Below, piece by piece: positions 16,359-25,195 of a stretch of 64,000 bases of DNA. How positions within the stretch are numbered: the stretch's first letter is position 1; every line of letters begins with the position of its first letter. The translations under genes and the position numbers were made by a program. The DNA lies in assembly GCA_965207275.1 (NCBI GenBank), contig CBDBMH010000002.1, positions 372,001 to 436,000 of the forward strand, read 5' to 3'. A model generated the notes under the pieces. It was not told the origin of the DNA and did no database searches. It was given only the letters and a program-made list of their open reading frames with translations. This DNA is from Bin22 sp965207275. Its GTDB lineage: Bacteria > Chloroflexota > Dehalococcoidia > Lucifugimonadales > UBA3495.

Positions 16359-16459
16359 GGGTGGGTCATGCTCCCACGGGGCCAGGTTGGGTGGAGCATC
16401 ATATTAGCACGGGGCCAAAACCGGGCGTCAAGGTTAGAGGATAACATGTGCCGACATGC

Positions 16460-16465
16460 TACAAT
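16460..16465 (+). promoter_or_regulatory. Probable -10 box for the 16504 gene
   Basis: TACAAT is placed 38 bases before the ATG. A convincing -35 is not visible at 16-18 bases; TTAGAG at 16434 gives a 20-base spacer. On the opposite strand TTGACG and TAATAT, 19 bases apart (16398-16434 region), could drive ybeY. Confidence 0.4.
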
Positions 16466-16503
16466 TACCGCCTAATCAACCCCCATAGGAGAGGCAACTG
16501 CAC

Positions 16504-16950
16504 ATGGCTACCGACCACTCCAACGGCGAAGAACAGGAAGTCGAGGGGCTGGTGCTGCCCGCTCAGGGGGTGGAGGACCTGACCGACCAGCTTACCCAGT
16601 ACATGACGGAGATTGAGTTGGGCGGACTGACCGACATCATGGGCCAGGTGCTGGACGACTTCCTGGACCAGTGCGGCGGCATGCCGGAAGACCTTTCCGA
16701 CCCGTCGGCTTTCGATCGGATAACCGGAGGGCAACTGGCGGTAACCCTGGCCTATCAGGTGGGCCGCCTGGAGGGTCGCTCCCCCCAGATTGTGGAACGG
16801 TTAGTGCGACAGGCGGTAGAGAAATGGCAGGCCCGCAATCTGCCGGACTCCGCAGACATTTCCGATGCCGATCTGCGAGACCCCAAGGAGCTGGTCTACC
16901 CCCGCCTGCGCCGCATGCAATTCACCGAACCCGGTCAACAGGAAGACTGA
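16504..16950 (+). CDS. Uncharacterised acidic protein
   Basis: I do not recognise the family. The 148-residue soluble protein is acidic at the N-terminus (GEEQEVEGLVLPAQGVEDL) and mostly helical by composition, with a single Cys in FLDQCGGMPEDLSD. There is no signal peptide. The start ATG has an AGGAGAGG ribosome site 9 bases upstream, and the gene stands alone between ybeY (divergent) and the deacetylase-type amidohydrolase downstream. Confidence 0.75.
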   Translation: MATDHSNGEEQEVEGLVLPAQGVEDLTDQLTQYMTEIELGGLTDIMGQVLDDFLDQCGGMPEDLSDPSAFDRITGGQLAVTLAYQVGRLEGRSPQIVERLVRQAVEKWQARNLPDSADISDADLRDPKELVYPRLRRMQFTEPGQQED

Positions 16951-17077
16951 ACACGGCTACGCAAGGTAGACAGGATGTCGTCATCTCCGGCGAGGTTGGT
17001 TACTGAAGTCGGGGCATTGGCGCATTTCGGCCCGGTACCATAAATCCTGTCCAGCCTGATAAATTAGGGAGGCTGCC

Positions 17078-18262
17078 ATGACCACCGCACCTGCTGGGTA
17101 TGACCTGTTGCTGAAGGGTGGCGCCCTGTTGGACCCAGGCCAGGGCATCATCAACCAAAGGCGGGACATCGCTTTCCGGAACGGCCTGGTGGCGGAGGTG
17201 GCGGAGAATATTGACCCGGAGCAGGCGGTCAACGTGGTGGACGTTGCGGGCAAGGTGGTGACGCCGGGTTTGATCGACCTGCACGGCCACTTTTACCACG
17301 GTGGTACCGGTAGCGCCGTCCACGCCGACCAGAGCTGCCTGTCCGCCGGCGCTACCACCGGCGTGGACGCCGGCAGTTCCGGCTTCCTGAACCTGGGAGC
17401 CATGCGGGACTACGTTTTCCCGGCCCACCGGACCAGGTTGCTGGCCTTCCTGCACATTGGCGCCGTGGGGCTGGCGGCCAACCGGGTGCTGGGCGGGGGC
17501 CTTCAGGACCTGCGCATTATCGATGTAGATCAGACCGCCGACGCGGTGAAAGACAACCCCGGTTTCCTTTTCGGCATCAAGGTGCGCATGGAACTGAACG
17601 CCGTTGCCTACTGGGACGCTCCGGAGGCTATGCGCTGCTCTCGCGCCGCCGCCGACCAGTCGGGCAGCAGGCTGATGGTCCACGTCAGCGGCACGCCAAT
17701 TCCCCTGCCGCAGGTACTGGAGTTTATGGGACCTGGCGACATTGTCACCCATGCCTTCAATGGCAACCACGAGGGCATCCTGGACCGGCAGGACAAAATC
17801 CGCCCCGAAGTTCGCGAGGCGTCGGAACGGGGCGTCATCATGGACTTGGGCCACGCCGGTGTCCACTGTGATGTCCAGGTGGCCAAGGCAGCCTTAGAGC
17901 AGGGACTTCCCCCGGACACCATCAGCACGGACATCCATCTGCCCCCGCCCGGGCGTAGGGTTTATTTGATGAACGATTTGGTCAGCAAATTCCACGCCAT
18001 GGGTATGCCAATGGAAGACGCCGTGGCCGCCAGCACCTCCCGTCCGGCCCAGGTTCTGGGCCTCGAGGAGAAGATCGGCTCGCTGGCGCCGGGTATGTCC
18101 GGCGACGCGGCGGTATACGACCTGCGAGAGGGCCGGTTCGTCTGGCACGATATGGCCCGCAACAAGGTGGAAGGAAAAGTCAGGCTGGACACCTTCCTTA
18201 CCGTGCGCGGTGGGGCCGTTGTCTGGCGGGAAGGCAAGCTGACAGAGATGGGTCCTTGCTGA
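17078..18262 (+). CDS. Amidohydrolase/deacetylase family metallohydrolase
   Basis: A 394-residue TIM-barrel metal hydrolase of the dihydroorotase-like deacetylase group. Metal ligands are visible: LIDLHGHFYH (HxH) near residue 67, a carboxylated-Lys candidate in GIKVRMELNAVAY, His in LMVHVSG and in HAFNGNHEG, and the closing Asp in STDIHLPPP. The C-terminal strand region (KIGSLAPGMSGDAAVYDL) is typical. Substrate cannot be read from sequence; relatives act on N-acetylated or lactone-type substrates. Its stop overlaps the TTG start of the DUF3179 lipoprotein gene, so the two are coupled. Confidence 0.88.
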   Translation: MTTAPAGYDLLLKGGALLDPGQGIINQRRDIAFRNGLVAEVAENIDPEQAVNVVDVAGKVVTPGLIDLHGHFYHGGTGSAVHADQSCLSAGATTGVDAGSSGFLNLGAMRDYVFPAHRTRLLAFLHIGAVGLAANRVLGGGLQDLRIIDVDQTADAVKDNPGFLFGIKVRMELNAVAYWDAPEAMRCSRAAADQSGSRLMVHVSGTPIPLPQVLEFMGPGDIVTHAFNGNHEGILDRQDKIRPEVREASERGVIMDLGHAGVHCDVQVAKAALEQGLPPDTISTDIHLPPPGRRVYLMNDLVSKFHAMGMPMEDAVAASTSRPAQVLGLEEKIGSLAPGMSGDAAVYDLREGRFVWHDMARNKVEGKVRLDTFLTVRGGAVVWREGKLTEMGPC

Positions 18263-20448
18263 AATATCTTCCCTGGTCAGTAGCCGCAGTAACCGCCGCC
18301 ATCTTGGCGACCACGGTGCTGGGGTGCAGCCAGCCTGAGTCGGGGGCAACGGTGGAAGAGGCCCCCGCGCCCCGGACCGTTTCCGGCGGGTCCGCCGATC
18401 CCGGGAGGTCCACTGAACCTGTCGGCACGGCAACAGCCCGTTCCGATACTTCCGGTTCGGCGGCCATCGCCATCGCCGAATCCATGGCCGCATCCCCGCC
18501 GCCGGGCGCGACCGCTGCGCCCAGCGCGAAATCGGAGACTCTCGTTCCTGCGTCCACTACCGCGGCCGAAAGCACTCCCGTTCCGGCTGTCCCTCAGCCC
18601 TCCCCTCCCCAGGGCCTGACGTCACTGTATCCCGATGGGGAAACACTGATTCAACTGATAGACCCCCTGGATGAGCCGGAGTTCTACTGCGTGGACGTGC
18701 GCGGCTTTGGCTCCAATTTGCAAATGGAAAGCTCTCTGCAGGCCCACACCTGCAAGCCTGCCGGGGAGGATGAACTGTTCCTGGTAAACCATCCAGCCGA
18801 CGGCCAGCTTTCTATGCCGGCCTATGACCTCTGCCTGGAATCGAGTGGGGCCGAGGTATTCGTGCGGGACTGTTCGGATACCCCCGCCCAGCTTTTCAAG
18901 CTGGGTTCCGACGGCACCGTCCGCACCGGCGATGGCCAGCTTTGCCTGGCAGTGGCGCCGGGTGAGGGTCAAGAGACCGGCGGGCGGTCTCATCTACGCC
19001 GCGATTTGCTGCTGGCTGACTGTACCGGGTCCCAGCGCCATCTCTCCCGGTGGATTCTGCCCGGCAGTAACCCAACAACCCAACGGCCCGAAGCGACCCG
19101 GATGATATACGACGCCCTTGACTCGGCCCTGCGTGGAGACCCCTGGGGCCTGACGAGACTCGGGGACTCGGGCGACCCGACCTATATTCCGGTGCTGGTG
19201 GAACTGATGCGATTCCCCTGGTGGCAGATTGACCGGGACGTGGAGATTGCCCTGTACGAAGCGCTGGACACTATAGCCGACCGGAATCCCGACATTGCTG
19301 ACTTGGAACCGGGTACGGAATTTGACGAATGGGCAAGGTGGGTGGTCTGGCTTGGCAAACACCCGGAGGTATGGCCGCCGCCGGGCTTTGCCGGCTGGAA
19401 GGGCCGGTTATTTGGCGATTTGGTTGACCCTGCCATGGGAGCATTCCTGTACGACGGGGTGAGGGCCAACATTCGCGTGGAGGAAATCGTGTGGGGAGGT
19501 GTCCGCAAGGATGGCATCCCGGATCTGACCGACGCGCCGGTGATCGACGGTGCAGACGCGGATTACCTGGACCCGGAGGACCGGGTGTTTGGCGTGTCCT
19601 TCAACGGCGAGCACCGGGCCTATCCCCACCGCATTGTCAACGCCCACGAGATGGCCAACGACGTGGTGGGCGGGGTGCCCTTCGCCCTGGCCTATTGAAC
19701 GCTCTGCGGAGCGGGGATCGTGTATTCCACCAACATCGACGGCGAAAGGGTCGAGTTCGGCACGTCAGGCATGCTGTACCGCAGCAACAAGCTGATGTAC
19801 GACCGCAAGACCAACACCCTGTGGAACCAGTTCACCGGCGTGCCCGCGGCGGGTCCTCTGGTGGGCACGGGTATGCGCCTGGAACTGTTGCCCGTGGTCA
19901 CCACAACCTGGGGCGAGTGGCTGGCGGCCCACCCTGAAACCACGGTGCTGGCCCAGGAAACCGGACTTTATCCCGGCCGGTTCTACGAGTCGGAGTGGGA
20001 CGCCAGGTCCATTTACTTCAACTACCGGGAAACCCCCCTGACCATGTTCCCCGTCTGGCGCACCAGCGACGAACTGTCCACCAAGGGCCAGGTGATCGGC
20101 CTGCGGGTCAACGGCGAGGCCAAAGCCTATCCCCTGGATGCCCTGCGCACCGACACCGTGGTGAACGATGAACTGGGCGGCCAGCCGTTGGTAGTGGTTA
20201 CCGTCGGCTCAATAGGCAGCCGGGCCTACGAAAGGGGCGAACATTCCTTCATCCTGGAGGAAGGCGGCGAGGAGGAGGAAACGGTGCTCACCGACAGCGA
20301 CGGCAAGCTTTGGCGGATGGATGAAGATGCCTTGATGCGAATAGATGACCCATCGGTCCAACTGCCCCGAATTCCCACCCACAACGCCTACTGGTTCGGC
20401 TGGTACTCCTTCTACCCGGACACGGAGGTTTACCTGGCGGGGGAATGA
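18256..20448 (+). CDS. DUF3179 lipoprotein with in-frame UGA, candidate selenoprotein
   Basis: Translation as one 730-residue protein requires reading through a single TGA at 19696-19698 (codon 481). Before it: a TTG start overlapping the previous stop, a lipoprotein signal with Cys24 (TTVLGC), an Ala/Thr/Pro-rich linker, a ricin-type trefoil-like region (about 135-275) and the first part of DUF3179. After it, in the same frame, the rest of DUF3179 follows without interruption (TLCGAGIVYS, then FGTSGMLYRSNKLMYDR and TLWNQFTG). In DUF3179 relatives this spot is the first Cys of a YCxLCG motif, so the product would read U-T-L-C. Selenocysteine is the favoured reading; a Cys-to-stop mutation is the alternative. 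The function of DUF3179 is unknown. Confidence 0.65.
19699..19740 (+). promoter_or_regulatory. Possible bacterial SECIS region after the UGA
   Basis: Bacterial SECIS hairpins lie inside the coding region just after the UGA. By eye, two short hairpins are possible: CGCTC/GAGCG with loop TGCG (19700-19713), which is rather close to the UGA, and a weaker GGGG/TTCC stem whose eight-base loop holds a GU about 22 bases downstream (19713-19728). Neither can be judged without folding. Confidence 0.25.
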
Positions 20449-20495
20449 GGGGGCCAGAAGCTCAAATGGGTTGAATCGGCAGCAAGGCAGGTAAG

Positions 20496-20831
20496 TTACG
20501 AGACCGGGAAGGTTTTCTCATATTGCCCGGTTCCCTCTTGAATGAGAACGCCTCCTTGCTCAATGTTTTCCTGAAACCTTGCCGGTATGCTGTGCCAGTC
20601 CAGAATGTCTACGTTTATTGGCAGGGTAGACTCCTCAAATGCCAGCCGTAGCTGGGCGTACCTGCTGAAGTCCAGGCTTCCCTCACCTCTGTTTGCCAGG
20701 TCCGGGTCCGAATATTTGCGGGCGTTTCCCTTCAATCGGGAGCCAAAGGCTACCACGTCGCAGTCAGGCGTTAACCGCGCCGGAATTCGCGTCACGGTCT
20801 CCATTTGTTTCGGATTAAGGTCAATATTCAT
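20496..20831 (-). CDS. MNT-type nucleotidyltransferase (MntA-like antitoxin)
   Basis: A 111-residue minimal nucleotidyltransferase. The motif is present as AFGSRLKGNARKYSDPDLA with a third acidic position in NVDILDW. In HEPN/MNT modules such a protein AMPylates and silences the HEPN RNase partner. I prefer the ATG at 20831 (GAGAAAAG upstream) to a TTG at 20843. It overlaps the end of the upstream HEPN gene by 11 bases, as expected for this pair. Confidence 0.8.
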   Translation of the reverse strand: MNIDLNPKQMETVTRIPARLTPDCDVVAFGSRLKGNARKYSDPDLANRGEGSLDFSRYAQLRLAFEESTLPINVDILDWHSIPARFQENIEQGGVLIQEGTGQYEKTFPVS

Positions 20832-21174
20832 TTCTTTTCTCAAGACTACGAAGCAGCTTCCAAGCTAGGGGGAGGAATTCAGAAATCGGGGCGAAAGTTC
20901 GTTGGGCCAAGTCCACGCTGTAGAAGTGACTAGTCTGGTTCCGAGCTGTACGGAACTCCATCCATTTTTCTACATCAGCGACCAATTCCGCGGAACTCGC
21001 ATCCCTGAACAGGTTCCCCCTTAAAGGAATGTCGGAATCTCTCAGCCATTTCTGGATGGACTTGCGACACTCATCGTAGGCCACTTCAAAACACTGAATG
21101 ACTCCGCTTCGAAATATATTCCGAGCTTCTTCGGGCATACTCTCCATGAACGCCGAATTGTTGGCCCAGCGCAT
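20821..21174 (-). CDS. HEPN-domain toxin (HepT-like), probably N-terminally truncated
   Basis: The 117-residue product matches the HI0074/HepT family: VIQCFEVAYDECRKSIQKWL, then the active-site type RTARNQTSHFY (Arg-x4-His of the HEPN RNase motif). Family members normally have about 25 more residues at the N-terminus. Upstream in the same frame an ATG at 21285 opens a sensible stretch ending ELENLRGSI, then an amber TAG (21190-21192), then SCESAMRWAN leading into the annotated start. This reads as a helix broken by a nonsense codon. The pair is either weakened or uses the internal ATG at 21174. Confidence 0.7.
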   Translation of the reverse strand: MRWANNSAFMESMPEEARNIFRSGVIQCFEVAYDECRKSIQKWLRDSDIPLRGNLFRDASSAELVADVEKWMEFRTARNQTSHFYSVDLAQRTFAPISEFLPLAWKLLRSLEKRNEY

Positions 21175-21343
21175 AGCGCTTTCACAGGACTAAATAGAGC
21201 CCCGAAGGTTTTCCAATTCAGGTGGCGGAACCACTTTAACCTCCTGCGCGGGTTCTTTTGTTCGGGACACTTGGCTTCCCGACATATTGCACAACCTATA
21301 TGGTTGAAACAGCCTGGTAGGCACGCCTCATCATGTCGACTGC

Positions 21344-22345
21344 CTACCCCGCAATCCCAAAAACCCCCTGCGCATTCTCCCCCAATATCCTCCGCTTCTC
21401 AAAATCGTTCAGATGTTTCAGCGAACTGAGCCAGCCCACCGGGTCAACAGGTCCCATGTCGAAAGGAAAGTCGTCGCCCAGCATCACCCGGTCGGCGCCC
21501 ACCCGGTCTACCAGGTATTTCAGGCCCTCGTCGCTGTGGGTGATGCTGTCGTAGTAGAGGTGCTGCAGGTAGTCGCTGGGCATGCCCTTGATTTCATTGA
21601 CCCTGGGTTCGGGCCGCACGCCTGCGCCGAAGTCCATTCGGCCGATGCCGAAGCAGGCGTAGCCGCCGCCGTGGGCGAAGCACAGGTTCAGGTTAGGGCA
21701 CTTGTCCAGTACGCCCCCGAAAATGAAGGAGGCGATGGCGATGGTGGTGTCCAGGGGAAAGCTTATGAGGTTGGACAGGTAATAGCGGCTGGCCCGGTCG
21801 GAACCCGCCGGGTTGTGGGGATGGAAAAAAACGAAGGTCCCCAGCCGTTCCGCCGCCTGAAAGAAAGGGAGGATCCGCTCCTCGTCCCAGTTGTGGCCCT
21901 CCATGTTGGTGTTCAGTTCCACCCCGGCCAGCCCCAGTTCGTCCACTGCCCGCTCCAGTTCCTCCACCGCTGCCGCCGTGTCCTGCATGGGAACGGTGCC
22001 GAGGCCGATAAACCGGTCGGGGCGGGCCCGGGCGAATTCGGCAATCCCGTCGTTCAGCTCCCGGGATGAGGCTAACCCCTCATCGGGTTCCAGGTGGTAG
22101 TTGGTCAGGTACGGCGCCACCGACAGCACATGGACGTCCACTCCCTGTCCGTCCATGAATGCGGTCCGCTCGGCGGGATTGAACTGCCATTTTTCGTCTA
22201 TGGGCCCAGCCACCCGATTCATGGCGTTGATGTAACGGATGCCGTCGCGGAAAAAGAGGCTGGCCCCGTACCATTGGCCGTGCCTTTCGTTGGCTTCCCA
22301 GAAACAGTCGGGGACGATATGACTGTGGACATTTACGACTTTCAT
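21344..22345 (-). CDS. Amidohydrolase of the ACMSD type
   Basis: A 333-residue metal-dependent hydrolase or decarboxylase (amidohydrolase_2). Metal ligands appear as VNVHSHIVP (HxH), His in FFHPHNPAG, and HGGG near the end followed by LGDDFPFDMG. The ATG at 22345 has a GAGGAG ribosome site 8 bases upstream; the longer frame is non-conserved. Relatives decarboxylate aminocarboxymuconate or similar aromatic-derived acids. It stands alone, so its substrate is not indicated. Confidence 0.9.
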   Translation of the reverse strand: MKVVNVHSHIVPDCFWEANERHGQWYGASLFFRDGIRYINAMNRVAGPIDEKWQFNPAERTAFMDGQGVDVHVLSVAPYLTNYHLEPDEGLASSRELNDGIAEFARARPDRFIGLGTVPMQDTAAAVEELERAVDELGLAGVELNTNMEGHNWDEERILPFFQAAERLGTFVFFHPHNPAGSDRASRYYLSNLISFPLDTTIAIASFIFGGVLDKCPNLNLCFAHGGGYACFGIGRMDFGAGVRPEPRVNEIKGMPSDYLQHLYYDSITHSDEGLKYLVDRVGADRVMLGDDFPFDMGPVDPVGWLSSLKHLNDFEKRRILGENAQGVFGIAG

Positions 22346-22390
22346 GCTACTGCTCCTCTCGCAAAGGGCTACAGTATCCCACCCCCATTT

Positions 22391-22427
22391 CGTAGGGGCA
22401 ATACGTAAAGCAACGTCCACTTGCCCC
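22391..22427. repeat. GTAGGGGCA-type palindrome
   Basis: CGTAGGGGCAATACGT followed after 20 bases by TTGCCCC, allowing a GGGGCAA/TTGCCCC stem. It shares its first ten bases with the repeats at 10329 and 61239. Confidence 0.35.
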
Positions 22428-22521
22428 CAACCTGGCGTCCTTCTCTTAGGGCGAGACACCAATGACGGGGCCGCAAAAGCGGGTCTTGTAAAAGGTACTT
22501 GCCGCTGTCAAACTATAGGCC

Positions 22522-23412
22522 ATGAGACTTGGTGAGTTTGAACTGAAGGAACCCCTTCCCGAACTGAAGGACCCGCACCTGCTGGCGGTCCTCCGCCCCT
22601 GGATTGACGTTGGACGGGTCGGCAGCCTCAGCCTGGGCCGCATTCAGCGGCACCTGCGCGCCAAGGAACTGGGGCGCCTGCACCGGCCGGGACTGTTCTA
22701 CGATTTCACCCGGTATCGTCCCCGGTCCCTTATCAACCAGGGCAAGCGCGAAGTGACCATCCCCAACACGATCATTCGGTTCGCCCAGCGGGAAGAGGGT
22801 CCCGACATACTGCTGGGCCACTTGCTGGAGCCCCATCTGTACGGTGAGGACTACGCCGACGCCATGCTGGACATGCTCCGCCAACTGGGGGTCAAGCGAT
22901 ATTCCCTGGTGGGCGCGATGTACGACATGGTCCCTCATACCCGCCCCCTGTTGGTGTCCGGGTCTGGTGTGGGTGGCGATCTGGAAGAGGAGCAGCGGCA
23001 GAACCGGGTAAAAACCAGCGACTACGAGGGTCCCTCCACCATTACCTACCTCATTCCCCAGGAGGCGGCCAGGGAAGGCATTGAAACCCGCACCTACGTG
23101 GTGCATCTGCCCCAGTACTTCCAGGTGGACGAAGACCTGATGGGCACCTCCCGCCTGATGGAGATACTCTGCAACCAGTACAACCTGCCCGACCGCTTGA
23201 TTGAACCCGACCGGGGTAAGGAGCAGTACGAAGGTATCGCGGACATGGTCAGCAGCGAAGGCGAGGACGTATCCTCCCTGCTGGCGCAACTGGAGGAACA
23301 CTACGATCGGGAGCAGCAAGCGGAGCAACCCCCGCCCCCGCCCCTCTCGGCCAACATCGAGGAGTTCCTGCGAGACCTGGACCTGGGGTTCGACCGCCCG
23401 GCAGAGAATTAG
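22522..23412 (+). CDS. PAC2 family protein
   Basis: The 296-residue product matches the PAC2 family, whose archaeal and eukaryotic members assist proteasome assembly; many actinobacteria and Chloroflexota also have them. Recognisable blocks are LLGHLLEPHLYGEDYADAML and KRYSLVGAMYDMVPHTRP, followed by ITYLIPQEAAREGIETRT. An acidic, Pro-rich C-terminal tail (about 245-296) ends the protein. No clear ribosome site precedes the ATG. No proteasome gene is in the window, so the role is open. Confidence 0.85.
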   Translation: MRLGEFELKEPLPELKDPHLLAVLRPWIDVGRVGSLSLGRIQRHLRAKELGRLHRPGLFYDFTRYRPRSLINQGKREVTIPNTIIRFAQREEGPDILLGHLLEPHLYGEDYADAMLDMLRQLGVKRYSLVGAMYDMVPHTRPLLVSGSGVGGDLEEEQRQNRVKTSDYEGPSTITYLIPQEAAREGIETRTYVVHLPQYFQVDEDLMGTSRLMEILCNQYNLPDRLIEPDRGKEQYEGIADMVSSEGEDVSSLLAQLEEHYDREQQAEQPPPPPLSANIEEFLRDLDLGFDRPAEN

Positions 23413-23449
23413 AGTAAGCAGCGCCGGATTCTCAATAATGACAGGTTGT

Positions 23450-23483
23450 GAAGCCCCGCGGTTGTCGCCGGGCTTCTTTCTTT
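23450..23483 (+). terminator. Terminator after the PAC2 gene
   Basis: GAAGCCC pairs with GGGCTTC (23470-23476), extended by further G-C pairs in the loop side, and is followed directly by TTTCTTTG. It is placed 38 bases after the stop. Confidence 0.75.
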
Positions 23484-23636
23484 GTGGACACCTGAACCGG
23501 TGCGGCCGAAAGGAAACCGTCCAACTCACTGCAAACGCTCAAATGCTTGGCAATCTCCTATGCGGGCAGTATAGTATCCCATACTTTGGCGCGGCCCTTA
23601 TCGGTCGTACTTGTCCTTTCTTTACCCAATACCTCC

Positions 23637-25193
23637 ATGCCAGGCTCTGACTACGATTACATTATCATTGGCAGCGGCATCGCGGGCCTTAACACCGCCC
23701 TGCTGGCGCGGGAACACGGTTCCACGCTGATCCTCACCAAGGGCAGAGTGGAAGACTGCAATACCCGTTACGCCCAGGGTGGCATAGCGGCGGCGGTGGG
23801 CGCCGGAGACACACCAGCCCTGCACATGCAGGACACGCTGACCGCCGGGGCGGGCCTGTGCGACCGGGAAGCGGTGGAAGTCCTCACCAGCGAGGGGCCC
23901 CAGCGGGTTGCCAGCCTCATCCAGTGGGGCGTACCCTTCGACACCAGCCACGGCGAAATTTCCCTCGGAATGGAGGGGGCCCACAGCCGCCCGCGTATCC
24001 TCCACGCCGGGGGCGATGCAACCGGCCAGCACATCGAACTCACTCTGGCCGCGCGGGTCGCCGAGGCTGAAATCAATGTCCTGGAGTATACGCTGGCTAC
24101 CCGCCTGGTGACTGAAGATGGACGTGCCGTGGCCGTGGAAACCCTGAACAGCCAAACGGGAGAAGGCGAGACCTTCGGCGGGCGGAACATTGTCATCGGC
24201 GCCGGCGGGGCGGGCCAACTTTTCAAGTACACCACCAATCCCGAGGTGGCCACGGGCGATGGCGTGGCCCTGGCCTTCCGGGCCGGCGCCCGGGTGATGG
24301 ACATGGAGTTTTACCAGTTCCACCCTACGGCCCTTCACATAGAAGGCGCGCCCACTTTCCTGCTTTCCGAGGCCATGCGTGGGGAGGGGGCGGTGCTGCG
24401 GGACGCCGAGGGTAGGGCCTTCATGGCCGACTACCATCCCCTGGCCGACCTGGCCCCTCGGGACGTGGTATCCCGGGCCATTGCAGCGGAAATGGAGAAA
24501 AGGGAAGGCGCGCCGGTCTACCTGGACATCTCGCATCTGAACCCGGATGTCATCCAGAGCCGGTTTCCCACCATCTACCATTTCTGTCTAGGCAACGGAG
24601 TGGACATTACTCGCGAGCCGGCGCCGGTGGCCCCTGCCGCCCACTACATGATGGGTGGCATCAAGATCGACACCTGGGGGCGCACCAATGTGCCCGGCCT
24701 GTACGCCTGCGGGGAAGCCGCCTGCTCTGCGGTGCACGGGGCGAATCGCCTGGCCAGCAACTCCCTGCTGGACACCCTGGTGTTTGCCCGCCGCCTGGTG
24801 GCCAGCAGCCTGGGGCAAGCGCCGCCTTCTGCCGCGTCGGACACTGATAACATCCTGGTGAGGCGCATAACCGAACGGGCGCCGGTCTGCGCAACCATGC
24901 CCTCCCCGGGTTTGGAGAACCTGCAAGACCTGATGTGGCGCAACGCCGGCATTAGCCGCAACGGGACTCGCCTGCTCCTGTCCGCCCGCATCCTTAACCT
25001 GTGGCAGCGCATGATGTCGCCGCCGGATGACCGTACTTCATGGGAATTGAGCAACCTGGTCCTGCTGGGCAGGTTGATGGTGGAATCGGCCCTGCTGCGG
25101 CAGGAAAGCCGCGGTTCCCACTACCGGCAGGACTTCCCCGAAACCAGCCCCCAATGGGAAAAGCACGTAACGCTGACCCAGGAGGAGGGATAA
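23637..25193 (+). CDS. nadB: L-aspartate oxidase
   Basis: Flavoenzyme that oxidises aspartate to iminoaspartate, the first step of de novo NAD synthesis. The 518-residue product shows the FAD fold at the start (IIIGSGIAGLNTALLAREHG), RYAQGGIAAAVG, HPTALH and the C-terminal signature HYMMGGIKIDTWGRTNVPGL followed by ANRLASNSLLD. I take the ATG at 23637; a TTG frame 30 codons earlier reads as a hydrophobic non-family peptide. No good ribosome site is visible. nadC follows after 2 bases. Confidence 0.95.
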   Translation: MPGSDYDYIIIGSGIAGLNTALLAREHGSTLILTKGRVEDCNTRYAQGGIAAAVGAGDTPALHMQDTLTAGAGLCDREAVEVLTSEGPQRVASLIQWGVPFDTSHGEISLGMEGAHSRPRILHAGGDATGQHIELTLAARVAEAEINVLEYTLATRLVTEDGRAVAVETLNSQTGEGETFGGRNIVIGAGGAGQLFKYTTNPEVATGDGVALAFRAGARVMDMEFYQFHPTALHIEGAPTFLLSEAMRGEGAVLRDAEGRAFMADYHPLADLAPRDVVSRAIAAEMEKREGAPVYLDISHLNPDVIQSRFPTIYHFCLGNGVDITREPAPVAPAAHYMMGGIKIDTWGRTNVPGLYACGEAACSAVHGANRLASNSLLDTLVFARRLVASSLGQAPPSAASDTDNILVRRITERAPVCATMPSPGLENLQDLMWRNAGISRNGTRLLLSARILNLWQRMMSPPDDRTSWELSNLVLLGRLMVESALLRQESRGSHYRQDFPETSPQWEKHVTLTQEEG

Positions 25194-25195
25194 GC

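Noticed and set aside
19696..19698. General reassignment of TGA to Trp
   Set aside because: Other genes here end in TGA at expected lengths (pheT, moeA), so the code is standard and only this one TGA looks recoded.
19720..20448. Separate gene beginning at the ATG after the TGA
   Set aside because: The frame before and after the TGA is continuous within one conserved domain, there is no ribosome site before this start, and the domain would be split.
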